A program made the position numbers and the translations under genes. The notes under the pieces were generated by a model. It saw nothing but the letters and a program-made list of their open reading frames with translations, was not told the DNA's origin and did no database searches. Source: Borrelia persica No12 (lineage in GTDB: Bacteria > Spirochaetota > Spirochaetia > Borreliales > Borreliaceae). Taken from it: a stretch of 64,000 nucleotides of DNA. Location: NCBI RefSeq assembly GCF_000500045.1, contig NZ_AYOT01000146.1, positions 124,001-188,000 on the forward strand, read 5' to 3'. Of the stretch, positions 34,326 to 44,314 are shown piece by piece. Positions within the stretch are counted from its first letter, which is position 1. Each line of letters starts with the position of its first letter.

Positions 34326-34853
34326 ATGTATGAAATTGAATTGAAAGCTTTTATTCCCAGAAACAGACTTAAAAAAATTTTAAAATTAGCTAATCAAAAA
34401 TTCAAATTTATAAAAGAAGAAATTAAAAATGATATTTATTATTACAATTCAGAAAAACTTATTAGAATCAGAAAATCCAATATTTCAGATGAAATTATAA
34501 CATTTAAAATTAAGTCCTTAGACAAGGATATGGAAATAAACAAAGAAATTGAATTTAAAGTAGATAAAATGGATAATTTCATATCTTTTATAAAAGAAAT
34601 GAATTTCAAAATTTTATATAAAAAAATCAAAAAAAGCCTAATTTATAAAAAAGACGACTTAAATATAGAAATTAACGAAATTCATAACCTTGGTTTCTTT
34701 TTAGAAATCGAAAAATTAATTTATATTGATAATAAAAACGAATGCGATCTTGCAAAGAAAGAAATTTATGAAACAATAAAAGAATTTAAATTACAAGACA
34801 ATATTGAAAAAAAATCATACTTTGAACTATTATCTAATCAACTTAAGGAATAA
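34326..34853 (+). CDS. cyaB: Class IV adenylate cyclase (CYTH domain)
   Basis: 175 residues, matching the CyaB/CYTH fold. The signature E-x-E-x-K is at the very start (YEIELKAFIP), followed by basic residues in IRIRKSN and ITFKIKS, KEIEFKV, and EINEIHNLGFFLEIEKLI, which line the triphosphate tunnel. It would turn ATP into cAMP; the Borrelia homologue has been described as a cyclase, but other CYTH enzymes are triphosphatases, so activity is inferred. It overlaps the end of the exported hypothetical gene on the other strand by 24 nt. Confidence 0.85.
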   Translation: MYEIELKAFIPRNRLKKILKLANQKFKFIKEEIKNDIYYYNSEKLIRIRKSNISDEIITFKIKSLDKDMEINKEIEFKVDKMDNFISFIKEMNFKILYKKIKKSLIYKKDDLNIEINEIHNLGFFLEIEKLIYIDNKNECDLAKKEIYETIKEFKLQDNIEKKSYFELLSNQLKE

Positions 34854-36269
34854 AACCTTAAAATCTAAACTCAAACATGATAATATAAATCCTTCCTTTT
34901 GATATCGTGCAAATTGGGGCTTACAAACAGATTTTTGAAAAATTTCAGATTCATTTAAATAATACCAATTATAATCATTTAAATAAATAAGTCTTATATT
35001 ATTATCATCTTCAAAAGTAAAGAATAAATCATTGCGATATTTTAAAATATCGCCAATCTTTCCTTTAATTTTAATATTTGGACTTACATTCTCCCATCTG
35101 TCGCATTTAAGAGTAGATATACTCACAATAGGTCTATCTTTTGTTATATAACCCAAAATAATTTCGTCTGACTTAGAATCAGATAAAATCTTAACAGAAT
35201 CTGCCATATTTGCAGATTGCATATTTGCATTTGACCAAGTTTTTCCCCTATCAACAATAAATTCAGAATTAACATAATCATTTGCCTTATAATTATAAAA
35301 AATTCCTAAAAAAGGTTCAGAAATAACACCAATACTTAAAACATCAACATCAGAACTGCCTTTAGATACATAAGAATCGATAATACTATTCCAAACAGTT
35401 CCATATCCTTTATTTACAACAAAGTTTAATTTATATTCATGACCAATTTTTTTCAAATAAGCTACATACAAATTATCTTTCCTGTCAATACTAATATTGA
35501 CCAAAAATCCAATATTTTCTCTAAATTTAGGACTAACATCAATCCACTTGCGACTATTAAATTTCTTAACTATAAGTTCACTAGGAAAATCACTGGTATT
35601 CTTAGTAGTAAATACAACATACAATTCTCCTTTAGAATTAATTGCAAAATCAAAACATGAAATATCAGTAATATTATCATTAACAGCAGAACTTATATCA
35701 AACCAACCAATATTTTCAATAAATGAAGCAACTTTAATATTTTCATCATCTTCCATCTGATATGCAATATAAATATTGCGCTTATAAGTTTTTAAAACAT
35801 ATTTCTTAAGCCTTGAACTTAACTTCAAACTTGGCAAATCTGTTGACAAAAAAGTTTTATCTTGTTTCTTTATATTAGATATTTTCGACTTCAAAGAACT
35901 ATCACTAATTATTGATAAATCCAAATCACTAAGAGTAAAATCAATGTTTACATTTTCTGATGTAACATAAATTACAGCATAAAGAACATCCTTTTCTAAT
36001 TCAATCTTAACATCATTTTTTCTTATCTTATCTGTTATATATTTTTTGTTCAAAACATCATATACCATATATACAAAATCTATACCTGACGCAACATCAA
36101 AAGTTAAGATATAATTAGAAGACTTGTCAACTTTTAAATAAATGCTTCCTTTTCCACTTTTACTTGAAATACTTAAAGGTTTCATATTTGTTAATACTTG
36201 CTTTACATCAGCATAAGAATAAAAACTAATCAACAGAAAAACAAATATTAATAATAACTTACTTTTCAT
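34830..36269 (-). CDS. Exported hypothetical protein, probable beta-rich fold
   Basis: 479 residues. Signal peptide KLLLIFVFLLISFYSYA, cleavage likely after residue 20. No cysteine in a lipobox. The body has repeated short segments of beta-strand with Asp-rich turns (GWFDISSAVNDNITDISC, IDRKDNLYVAYLKKIG, GKTWSNANMQSAN, ITKDRPIVSISTL), somewhat like a BNR/sialidase-type propeller, but no clear Asp-box series. I do not recognise a function. Probably periplasmic or surface-linked. Its start overlaps the end of pgsA by 11 nt, so it is the last gene of the thrS-pgsA unit, and its 3' end overlaps cyaB. Confidence 0.8.
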   Translation of the reverse strand: MKSKLLLIFVFLLISFYSYADVKQVLTNMKPLSISSKSGKGSIYLKVDKSSNYILTFDVASGIDFVYMVYDVLNKKYITDKIRKNDVKIELEKDVLYAVIYVTSENVNIDFTLSDLDLSIISDSSLKSKISNIKKQDKTFLSTDLPSLKLSSRLKKYVLKTYKRNIYIAYQMEDDENIKVASFIENIGWFDISSAVNDNITDISCFDFAINSKGELYVVFTTKNTSDFPSELIVKKFNSRKWIDVSPKFRENIGFLVNISIDRKDNLYVAYLKKIGHEYKLNFVVNKGYGTVWNSIIDSYVSKGSSDVDVLSIGVISEPFLGIFYNYKANDYVNSEFIVDRGKTWSNANMQSANMADSVKILSDSKSDEIILGYITKDRPIVSISTLKCDRWENVSPNIKIKGKIGDILKYRNDLFFTFEDDNNIRLIYLNDYNWYYLNESEIFQKSVCKPQFARYQKEGFILSCLSLDFKVLFLKLIR

Positions 36270-36882
36270 ACTTACAAAGATCCAATAATATCATAATATA
36301 ATCAACTAACGATATAACAGTTATAAGAGCAGAAATAGCATATATTATTTCAACAATAAAGGAAAAACTAAAAGTTAAATTTAAAATTGAACTAATAAAA
36401 TTTTCAATAAATTTCATAACTTTTAATTTGTTTAAGGTATAAAACAAAAGACTAGCAAATGTTGCAATAGCATAGAATAATGATTTTATTTTACCTGAAA
36501 TTTTGGCTTGCTGGATTATATTAAATTGAATAATTAAATTTCTAATAACACCAACAGAAAGTTCACGATATACAAATATCACAAAAAAATAATATGGGGT
36601 AATACCTTTATAAAAGAAAAAAACAAAATATGTAAAATGCTGCAACACATCTGCATAGGGATCCAAAATCTTACCCACATTACTAACCAAACCATATTGC
36701 CTAGCAATATATCCATCAATAATATCTGTAATCTCATTAAAAATGATTAAAAACCAAATTAAAATTAAAAATAAATAAGGATTCCACAAATATTCAAAAC
36801 ATAATATAAATAAAACAACAAAAGACAATATAATTCTAAAAAAAGTTATTTTATTTGGACTAATTACATTTGTATTATTCAA
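36259..36882 (-). CDS. pgsA: CDP-diacylglycerol-glycerol-3-phosphate phosphatidyltransferase
   Basis: 207 residues, integral membrane enzyme. The CDP-alcohol phosphotransferase motif D-G-x2-A-R-x8-G-x3-D-x3-D is complete: DGYIARQYGLVSNVGKILDPYAD. Five to six membrane segments. It makes phosphatidylglycerol-phosphate, leading to phosphatidylglycerol, one of the two main Borrelia phospholipids. The length exceeds the common 180 because of a Asn-rich N-terminus and last helix. It starts 1 nt after the thrS stop, so the two are co-transcribed. Confidence 0.88.
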   Translation of the reverse strand: MNNTNVISPNKITFFRIILSFVVLFILCFEYLWNPYLFLILIWFLIIFNEITDIIDGYIARQYGLVSNVGKILDPYADVLQHFTYFVFFFYKGITPYYFFVIFVYRELSVGVIRNLIIQFNIIQQAKISGKIKSLFYAIATFASLLFYTLNKLKVMKFIENFISSILNLTFSFSFIVEIIYAISALITVISLVDYIMILLDLCKYEK

Positions 36883-36883
36883 C

Positions 36884-38635
36884 CTACAGACTCTCCTTAC
36901 TACTTATCTTTAACCTCACAAATTCAAGAGCTTCTTTAAGTTCAAGTCCATTAATTTGCTCATTTGTTCTAGTCCTAATTGAAATTTTTCCATCTACCAC
37001 TTCTCTCTCTCCTATAATAAACATATAGGGAACTTTTTTGGACTGATATTGTCTAATCTTTGCATTCATCCTCATATTATAATCATTGTCAAATTTTATC
37101 CTAATTCCTTCATTTTGAAACCGAGATAACACTTCTAATGCATATTCTTCTACAATACTATTTACAGGAATAATTACAACTTGAAGAGGAGCTAACCACA
37201 CGGGAAATGCTCCGCCATAATGTTCTACTAAAATTCCAAAAAATCTCTCAATAGAGCCAAGAAGAGCTCTATGAATCATAAAAGGTTGCTTTTCCTTACC
37301 ATCCTCTGCTGTATAAGTCATCTTAAATTTTTCAGGAAGATTAAAATCAAACTGCACTGTACTCATCTGCCATTCCCTTCCAAGAGAATCAATTATTTTA
37401 AGATCAATTTTAGGACCATAAAAAGCTCCTCCACCCTCATCAACCTCAAAACCAATATTAAAATCAAGCAAAGCTTGCTCTAAAACTGCAACAGACATTT
37501 TCCAATCATCATCATTCCCCACAGCTTTTTCAGGTTTTGTTGAAAGGTATGCCTTTAAATTGGTAAAGCCAAATTTATTCCACATATCAAGAGCAAATCG
37601 CAAAACTTCTTTAACCTCATACTTCACTTGCTCATAAGTACAGATAATATGTGCATCATCTTGTGTAAAACCTCTAACACGCATAGTACCATGAAGTGCA
37701 CCTATCTTTTCATAACGATACACAGTACCAAGTTCAGCCCATCTAAATGGCAAATCTCTATAAGAATGCTTACTGCTATTATAAATTGCAATATGAAACG
37801 GACAATTCATAGGTTTAACATAATAATCACTCTTATCCATCTCAATTTTTTCAAACATATTTTCTTTATAAAAATCCAAATGTCCAGAAGTTTCCCAAAT
37901 CCAAGATTTACCAATATGAGGAGTAAAGAGTATATCATAACCATTCTTAAAATGCTCTTCTCTCCAAAAATTTTCTATCAAAGCTCTTATCCTAGCACCA
38001 TGAGGATGAAAAAATATAAGACCAGGACCTATCTCCTCATGAACAGAAAACAAATCAAGCTCACGACCAAGTTTTCTATGATCTCTATTTTTTATTTCTT
38101 CTTGCAATTTAAGATATGCTTGCAAGTCCTTTTCATTATTCCATAAAGTTCCATAAATACGACTTAACATCTTATTCTTCTCATCACCACGCCAATAAGC
38201 ACCAGCAATACTGATTAATTTAAATGCTTTTGGATCAATTTTATCCATACTATCAACATGAGGACCTTTACAGAGATCTGTAAAATTATGACTCTTATAT
38301 ATTGAAATCTCATTTGTAGCATCAAGATTTTGAATTAAATCCATCTTATAAGGTTCATCTTTAAAGAGCACTAAAGCCTGTTCTTTAGTTATAACTTCTT
38401 TTATAAAAGGACTTCCCGTCTTTAAAATTTCTCTCATTTTTTGTTCTATTAATAAGAGATCATCTTCTGAAATGCGCTTTTCAAAATCAAAATCATAATA
38501 AAAACCATCTTTAATTGAAGGACCTATAGCAATTTTAGTATTTGGAAATAATTCAAGCACAGCTTCTGCCATAACATGTGCAATCGAATGTCTCTTCTTA
38601 TAAAGAACACTATCCTTATCTAATTTTTCACCCAT
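36884..38635 (-). CDS. thrS: Threonyl-tRNA synthetase lacking the TGS domain
   Basis: 583 residues against about 640 in E. coli. The protein begins directly at the N2 editing domain (HSIAHVMAEAV with its HxxxH, later HNFTDLCKGPHVDS), so the N-terminal TGS domain is missing. The class II core is complete: motif 2 FRWAELGTVYRYE, zinc Cys in KPMNCPFHIAIY, motif 3 HRALLGSIERFFGIL; the anticodon domain is at the C-terminus (VVIIPVNSIVEEYALEVL). AAGGTG lies 6 nt before the ATG. Upstream, 38636-38797, holds two TATAAT-like sequences on the minus strand, no other feature. Confidence 0.96.
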   Translation of the reverse strand: MGEKLDKDSVLYKKRHSIAHVMAEAVLELFPNTKIAIGPSIKDGFYYDFDFEKRISEDDLLLIEQKMREILKTGSPFIKEVITKEQALVLFKDEPYKMDLIQNLDATNEISIYKSHNFTDLCKGPHVDSMDKIDPKAFKLISIAGAYWRGDEKNKMLSRIYGTLWNNEKDLQAYLKLQEEIKNRDHRKLGRELDLFSVHEEIGPGLIFFHPHGARIRALIENFWREEHFKNGYDILFTPHIGKSWIWETSGHLDFYKENMFEKIEMDKSDYYVKPMNCPFHIAIYNSSKHSYRDLPFRWAELGTVYRYEKIGALHGTMRVRGFTQDDAHIICTYEQVKYEVKEVLRFALDMWNKFGFTNLKAYLSTKPEKAVGNDDDWKMSVAVLEQALLDFNIGFEVDEGGGAFYGPKIDLKIIDSLGREWQMSTVQFDFNLPEKFKMTYTAEDGKEKQPFMIHRALLGSIERFFGILVEHYGGAFPVWLAPLQVVIIPVNSIVEEYALEVLSRFQNEGIRIKFDNDYNMRMNAKIRQYQSKKVPYMFIIGEREVVDGKISIRTRTNEQINGLELKEALEFVRLKISSKESL

Positions 38636-38797
38636 GACAACACCTTATAAACTTTAAGATTTGAAGTATAAAAACATTATAATTATAATAAATTAACATT
38701 TATACACGCTATAGAGTAAACACTAAATCTTATCAATACAATATACAAAAAAATTTACTAAAAAAACAGATAAAATCACAAGAAAAAATGAAATTTA

Positions 38798-40117
38798 TCA
38801 GTCCATAGTAACTATAGATTCAATATTAAAATAAAGAGCCATTGCCAAAAAAAAAGTAATAGTAGATGAACCGCCATAAGATAAGAAAGGTAAAGGTATA
38901 CCCGTAATTGGCAATAAACCTAAAGACATACCAATATTAAAAGAAGTATGAAAAAACAAAAGACCCAATACACCAGCAAGAAGTAAAGACATATATCTGT
39001 CTTTACTTTTATCCATTATGATTAAAATTCTAAAAAAAATAAAGAAAAATAATGTTAAAACAATACTTACTCCTAAAAAACCAAATTCTTCAGCAAGAAT
39101 TGAAAAAATAAAATCCGTACTCTGAGAGGGAACATAATTTGCATGAGTATAAGGACCCTTTAAAAATCCCTTTCCGAAAACACCTCCAGACCCAATGGCA
39201 ATCTTGACCTGATTTAAATTCCAACCAGCACCTTTAAGATCAATATTTGGATCTAAGAAAACTAAAAATCTCTTAATTTGATAAGGTTTCATAAATTTTG
39301 ATAAAAATTTAGAAAAAAAAGCTGCCATTAATAAAATGGAACTTACAAATAATATATAAAAATAAACAAGTCTAATATTTAAATTATATTTTGAAACAAA
39401 AAAACCTATAGCAGAGGATAAAAATATTAATGCTAATACTAAAAAAGCTACTTTAAAATAAAAATTATTAGAAAAAATTAAATATAATATATTACCCATA
39501 TCTGCTTTATATTCATACCACACCGGCAATACTATAAAAAGGAATGATAAAAATCCCGTTAAAGTAAAATATAAAATATAGTGTATATCCACACCAGCAA
39601 AAAAAGAAATAAATATAAACATATTCAAATAAACTACAGCCGTACCAAAATCAGGCTGCAAAAATACAAGCAAAATAACGGGCAAAACTATAATAAAAGC
39701 AAAAGCAAAAACAAAAAAATTATGATATTCACTTTTACTACTATAAAATTTAGCAAGGGTTAAAATAACAATAATCTTGCCAAACTCTGAGGGTTGTCCA
39801 CCTAATTTCCAAATTCCAATCCAAGATTTAGCTCCATTAACAGTAACACCAAAAATGGCAGTAAAAATCAAAGAGACAACCAACAAAAAATATAAAGGAT
39901 AAACCATACCATGTATAATCTTAAGATCATATTTTCCCACCACAAAAACTACAATAAATCCACCAATAACCCATACAATCTGCTTAATATATTCTATTTT
40001 CATTAAAGAACCATTAGAAGTATAATCACTAGAATATATAAGCAAAATTCCAATAAAAGATATCATTACTAAACTAAATAATGTCAAACTATCATAACTT
40101 TTTCTAAAAACAGCCAT
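38798..40117 (-). CDS. rodA: RodA, SEDS peptidoglycan glycosyltransferase
   Basis: 439 residues with about ten membrane segments. SEDS motifs: FLQPDFGTAVVYLNMF (with the functional Asp region), GGVFGKGFLKGPYTH, VPSQSTDFIFSILAEEFGFLG and GIPLPFLSYGGSST near the end. RodA polymerises glycan strands for cell elongation together with PBP2. Longer than E. coli RodA (370) through an enlarged middle segment. It is the last gene of the mreB-mreC-mreD-pbp2-rodA unit, 3 nt after pbp2. Confidence 0.93.
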   Translation of the reverse strand: MAVFRKSYDSLTLFSLVMISFIGILLIYSSDYTSNGSLMKIEYIKQIVWVIGGFIVVFVVGKYDLKIIHGMVYPLYFLLVVSLIFTAIFGVTVNGAKSWIGIWKLGGQPSEFGKIIVILTLAKFYSSKSEYHNFFVFAFAFIIVLPVILLVFLQPDFGTAVVYLNMFIFISFFAGVDIHYILYFTLTGFLSFLFIVLPVWYEYKADMGNILYLIFSNNFYFKVAFLVLALIFLSSAIGFFVSKYNLNIRLVYFYILFVSSILLMAAFFSKFLSKFMKPYQIKRFLVFLDPNIDLKGAGWNLNQVKIAIGSGGVFGKGFLKGPYTHANYVPSQSTDFIFSILAEEFGFLGVSIVLTLFFFIFFRILIIMDKSKDRYMSLLLAGVLGLLFFHTSFNIGMSLGLLPITGIPLPFLSYGGSSTITFFLAMALYFNIESIVTMD

Positions 40118-40120
40118 ATT

Positions 40121-41920
40121 TTACCTAAGATACCATGGTCTATATTCTCTAAGAATATCCTCATAACTCTGTTTAGCAAAAATCCCTTGAATCATTAAAT
40201 CTACAGACTTAGCAGGCCACATACCTGCATTACTTCTCCCCTCAACAAAACTAAAGATAATAATTTGTTTATTAGATGGCCCATTATAAGGAGCAAGACC
40301 AATAAAAGAATTATTCTCAACTCCAACAACACCCGTCTCACCCGTACCTGTCTTACCTACCACCTCAACAGTTTTTGTTAAAACTGAATTCTTAGCAGTA
40401 CCATAAGTTACAACATTTCTCATATATTTCTTCAAAAGCCTAAAAGTAGATTTACTAATAATACTTGTTTTTTTAAGAACTTCCGGAACATTTTCAAGAA
40501 TAACCTCATTAGTATTACCATCTAAAATTTTATTAACAATTCTTGGTTTATAAATAACACCTTCATTTGCAATCATAGCTACCATATTGACAATCTGAAT
40601 GGGAGTAGCGTTTAAAAAACCTTGCCCTATTGAAAAATTAACAGTATCACCACCTACCCAAGGTTGATTAAAAGTCTTCTCTTTCCATTCCGGACTTGGA
40701 AGAAGTCCAGACACTTCATTTGGCAAATCAATTCCTGTTTTTTCACCAAAGCCATATTCTTTTGCATATTTAACTATTCTCTCAACTCCAAGATATTTAA
40801 GTCCCATCATATAAAAATAAACATTACACGAATGAGCAACAGCATGTTCTAAATCAACATAACCATGACCAACCCGGTTCCAACAATGAAATACTCTATT
40901 ACCCACTCTAAAATACCCTGGACAATTAATTTTTTTATCCTTATCAAAAACTTTTTCTTCTAATAAGGCCGTAGTCATCACCAACTTAAAAATAGATGCA
41001 GGCGGATAAACTGATTGTATTGCCCTATTTAAAAACGAATAATCTTCTCTGGAATATTTATTATAAACATCATTCATTGAATAGTAAGGATAATTATAAA
41101 GAGCACACACACCTCCTGTTGAAGGTTTTAATACCACTAAAGTTCCGTATCTCTTACCTAAAGCGTTCTTAGCAAGCATCTGAATATCTTTATCAATATT
41201 TAAAACAAGATTATTACCAGGTGTCATATGCTCAATAATAGAACCACTATCTATTTTTCTCTCTCTAGAATCAACTCTATATTTAATTAAGCCCTCTTTA
41301 CCTCTAATATAACTATCATAAATTTGTTCAACCCCCAATTTTCCTATTGTAGAATTGTTATCATATCCTTTAACATTATAAAAAGCACGTAATTCTCTCT
41401 GATTAATCCTACCAACATATCCAATAGGATGAGAATAAGCATCATCTACCAAATAATTCCTTTTAAACGAATATGTCCACAAGAGAGCAGGATAGTAACT
41501 TCTCTTCTCAGCAATCCTAAATAACATTTCTGGCTCAAGTTCAACTATTTCTACATCTTTTAAATACCCTCTAGTAGCCTCAATCTTAGAGAGAATAAGT
41601 TCCCTCTCTATACCTAAAATGTTTGAAAGAAAATTTAACATTCCATCTCTATCTTCAATAGACATATTATAATACTGCTCCAAACTAATCTTTAAAACAA
41701 AAGCCGTAAGATTGTTTGCAAGAACATTAAAATTTGAATCTAAGATTTCACCTCTTGAAGCACTAACCTTTTCAACCCTAGATAAAAGAAATGTTGCTTC
41801 CCTATCATAAAGTAAATGCTTACCAATTTGCATCTTGAATAAAGTTAAAAGGTAAGAAAAAAAAACCAAAGATAAAAGTAACATTCCAAACCTATATCTG
41901 CCACTTAAAACAAGATTCAT
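40121..41920 (-). CDS. mrdA: Penicillin-binding protein 2 (class B transpeptidase)
   Basis: 599 residues. One N-terminal membrane segment (LLLSLVFFSYLLTLF), pedestal domain to about residue 250 (VSASRGEILDSNFNVLANN, GKLGVEQIYDSYIRG), transpeptidase domain with catalytic Ser in YPPASIFKLVMT, SxN as HSCNVYFYMMG, and KTGTGETG. It crosslinks new wall during elongation with RodA and MreBCD. GGGAGG lies upstream of the ATG. It is 5 nt after mreD. Confidence 0.94.
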   Translation of the reverse strand: MNLVLSGRYRFGMLLLSLVFFSYLLTLFKMQIGKHLLYDREATFLLSRVEKVSASRGEILDSNFNVLANNLTAFVLKISLEQYYNMSIEDRDGMLNFLSNILGIERELILSKIEATRGYLKDVEIVELEPEMLFRIAEKRSYYPALLWTYSFKRNYLVDDAYSHPIGYVGRINQRELRAFYNVKGYDNNSTIGKLGVEQIYDSYIRGKEGLIKYRVDSRERKIDSGSIIEHMTPGNNLVLNIDKDIQMLAKNALGKRYGTLVVLKPSTGGVCALYNYPYYSMNDVYNKYSREDYSFLNRAIQSVYPPASIFKLVMTTALLEEKVFDKDKKINCPGYFRVGNRVFHCWNRVGHGYVDLEHAVAHSCNVYFYMMGLKYLGVERIVKYAKEYGFGEKTGIDLPNEVSGLLPSPEWKEKTFNQPWVGGDTVNFSIGQGFLNATPIQIVNMVAMIANEGVIYKPRIVNKILDGNTNEVILENVPEVLKKTSIISKSTFRLLKKYMRNVVTYGTAKNSVLTKTVEVVGKTGTGETGVVGVENNSFIGLAPYNGPSNKQIIIFSFVEGRSNAGMWPAKSVDLMIQGIFAKQSYEDILREYRPWYLR

Positions 41921-41925
41921 TGCAA

Positions 41926-42408
41926 TTAATATTCCTCCCTAATAGTATGAAGACTTCTTGTGAAATAATTTAAAATTGGATACAAAAAATTTAAGAATAC
42001 TATATTGATAATAAGATTTATATTAAATATTGAATAATTAAATCCTTTAAGATCAATAAAATCTGAAAAAATCATTGCCACAAACCAAATAACAAATTTT
42101 GCAAAAATAAAAAACATTGTTATGCTAAACATACTTTTTGGAACAACCATCTTAATTTTATAGAGAAGATAAAATATCAAAACATAACTAAAGACAAAAA
42201 AACCAAGTGGCAAACCATTAAAATATTCCATAATAAAACCATGTAAAATACTTGAAATTAAACCCACATTAAAAACAAAATTTAAAGAATTGAAAATTAA
42301 AATAATTAAAAATATATCTATTGAAAAAGAAAAATTAATATCACAATAATACTGAAACACTTGTCCCAAAAGCACACTAATAATATAATAGAATATAAAA
42401 GATATCAA
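41926..42408 (-). CDS. mreD: Rod shape-determining protein MreD
   Basis: 160 residues, five or so membrane segments and almost no soluble part, as usual for MreD. Sequence similarity across the family is low; the identification rests on position between mreC and pbp2 and on length and topology (LPLGFFVFSYVLIFYLLY is a family-like stretch). The start is a TTG overlapping the mreC stop (TTGA), with GAGAGGA 8 nt upstream. It belongs to the elongasome complex. Confidence 0.85.
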   Translation of the reverse strand: MISFIFYYIISVLLGQVFQYYCDINFSFSIDIFLIILIFNSLNFVFNVGLISSILHGFIMEYFNGLPLGFFVFSYVLIFYLLYKIKMVVPKSMFSITMFFIFAKFVIWFVAMIFSDFIDLKGFNYSIFNINLIINIVFLNFLYPILNYFTRSLHTIREEY

Positions 42409-43250
42409 TTCTGTATCCTCTCATTGCCTTTAATTAAAAAAACATATTCTAATTTATCTAAAACTATTATGGGTTCGATCTTAATACTTAATAGAGAATT
42501 ATATTCAAGAACGTCAAAATGAGTAACCTTACCTATATAAATGCCACCAGGATAATCACTAAACCCAGCAGTAACAACAGAATCTCCAATCTTTAAAAAA
42601 TTTTCAGCTAGTTTATTAACATAATTCATCTCAAGAACTTCACCATATCCCTTACCCTCAACAAGACCTATAAATTTACTATTTTGAATCTTAGCAGAAA
42701 CAAAATTTTCATAACTAGTTAAAGGTAAAATCCTAGCAGTATTTGCATAAACTTTAACAACCTTACCAACAAGACCACTAAATCCATCTTGATAAGCAAC
42801 CGCTATCATATCTTTTTGAACACCATCATTATAGCCTTTATTAATTGCCATTAAAGACGAAATATTTGCATAATTTAGATAAATTATTTCAGCTGAAATA
42901 AAGTCATTAGAATGTGCAGAATAAAATCCAAGTTGTTCTTTAAGTCTAGAATTTTCCTGTCTTAATACCTGAACATTCTGAATCACTATTTCAAGTTGTT
43001 GTATTCTCTTCTTATAAGATTCTATTGTCTCACCATAATCTTTATATTCATTTATTGCTTTAAAAATACTAGAGACAAAATTAAAAAATTCATGCATATT
43101 CCTCTGAATATATGAATTTATAGTAAAAATAAAAAAACTATCTCTTTTCTCTACCCTAGAACCATTTGTATCATAAAACATAAGAACAGTAGCAAATATT
43201 AATACAGGTAATATCTTAATAAAATGCCTGAAATTAAGAAGAAACTTCAT
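42405..43250 (-). CDS. mreC: Rod shape-determining protein MreC
   Basis: 281 residues. N-terminal membrane segment (ILPVLIFATVLMFY), coiled coil at about 75-110 (ESYKKRIQQLEIVIQNVQVL), then the beta-barrel domain (GYNDGVQKDMIAVAYQDGFS, GLVGKVVKVYANTARILPLT, GDSVVTAGFSDYPGGIYIGK). It lies in the periplasm and activates PBP2/RodA. It starts 2 nt after the mreB stop, with only a weak ribosome site, so it is coupled to mreB. Confidence 0.93.
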   Translation of the reverse strand: MKFLLNFRHFIKILPVLIFATVLMFYDTNGSRVEKRDSFFIFTINSYIQRNMHEFFNFVSSIFKAINEYKDYGETIESYKKRIQQLEIVIQNVQVLRQENSRLKEQLGFYSAHSNDFISAEIIYLNYANISSLMAINKGYNDGVQKDMIAVAYQDGFSGLVGKVVKVYANTARILPLTSYENFVSAKIQNSKFIGLVEGKGYGEVLEMNYVNKLAENFLKIGDSVVTAGFSDYPGGIYIGKVTHFDVLEYNSLLSIKIEPIIVLDKLEYVFLIKGNERIQN

Positions 43251-43252
43251 AT

Positions 43253-44302
43253 TTACTCATTAATAAAACTATATATGTTTTTACTAATATCTATTCTATT
43301 AGCATAATCATAAAATAAACCAGCTCCAACAGCCACAGATAAAAGAGGATTATCTGCAACGTAAACTGGCACTCCTGTTTCCTTTGATAAAAGTCTACTA
43401 AGCCCTTTAAGAAGAGCTCCACCTCCTGTCAATATGATTCCACGCTCAACAATATCTGTTGCAAGTTCTGGGGGAGTTGCTCCAAGAGTTCTCTTAACCT
43501 CATCAACAACAGTACTAATAGGTTCTTGTAAAGACTCCCTGACTTCCATAGAATCAATAATTTGCTTTCTAGGAAGACCCGTAACAGCATCTGTTCCCTT
43601 AATATCTATTGTCTCGATCTTTAAATTATGAGTATCTGGATAAACATTACCTATTTGAATTTTTAATTTCTCAGCCGTTTGTTGTCCAATAATAATATTA
43701 TGAGCATTCCTCATATATTTAATGATGCTCTCATCAAACTCATCACCACCCGTCCTAATAGCCCTACTTACCACCATACCACCAAGAGAAATAACTGATA
43801 TCTCAGTGGTTCCTCCTCCAATATCACAAACCATATGACCTGTTGGTTCAAAAATGGGTATATCAGATCCAATAGCAGCCGCAAGAGATTCTTCAATAAC
43901 CTTAACTTCACGAGCACCAGCATTCATTGCACTCTCTTTTACAGCTCTTCTCTCAACTTCAGTAATACAAGTTGGAACCCCTATTACCATCCTAGGTTTA
44001 AAAAATAACTTTTTTCGAGAAAAAATTTGACCTATAAAATATCGAATCATTTTTTCTGTATTTTCAATATCAGCAATAACACCATCACGCAGTGGTCTGA
44101 CTGCCTTAATATTTTCTGGCGTTTTCCAAAGCATCTTCTTTGCATTGCGACCAACAGCCACCACCCTATTATTCTTATTAAGATCAATAGCAACTACTGA
44201 AGGTTCACTCATAACTACACCATAATCCTTAATATAAACCAAAGTATTGCACGTGCCAAGATCAATACCAATATCTATCAAAAAAGATTTAAAAAAACTC
44301 AA
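43253..44302 (-). CDS. mreB: Rod shape-determining protein MreB
   Basis: 349 residues, bacterial actin. Phosphate-1 [38 protein letters not shown], phosphate-2 [19 protein letters not shown], adenosine motif [13 protein letters not shown]. The start is a TTG at 44302 with AGAGGGAG 6 nt upstream. It forms membrane filaments that guide wall synthesis; in Borrelia, where flagella also give shape, it directs zones of growth. A TPR protein gene ends 12 nt upstream, so it is probably in the same transcript. Confidence 0.96.
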   Translation of the reverse strand: MSFFKSFLIDIGIDLGTCNTLVYIKDYGVVMSEPSVVAIDLNKNNRVVAVGRNAKKMLWKTPENIKAVRPLRDGVIADIENTEKMIRYFIGQIFSRKKLFFKPRMVIGVPTCITEVERRAVKESAMNAGAREVKVIEESLAAAIGSDIPIFEPTGHMVCDIGGGTTEISVISLGGMVVSRAIRTGGDEFDESIIKYMRNAHNIIIGQQTAEKLKIQIGNVYPDTHNLKIETIDIKGTDAVTGLPRKQIIDSMEVRESLQEPISTVVDEVKRTLGATPPELATDIVERGIILTGGGALLKGLSRLLSKETGVPVYVADNPLLSVAVGAGLFYDYANRIDISKNIYSFINE

Positions 44303-44314
44303 ACCAATCTCCCT

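Noticed and set aside
37628-38146. 172-residue plus-strand ORF inside thrS
   Set aside because: Fully inside the catalytic part of ThrRS, whose motifs are all intact; no independent support.
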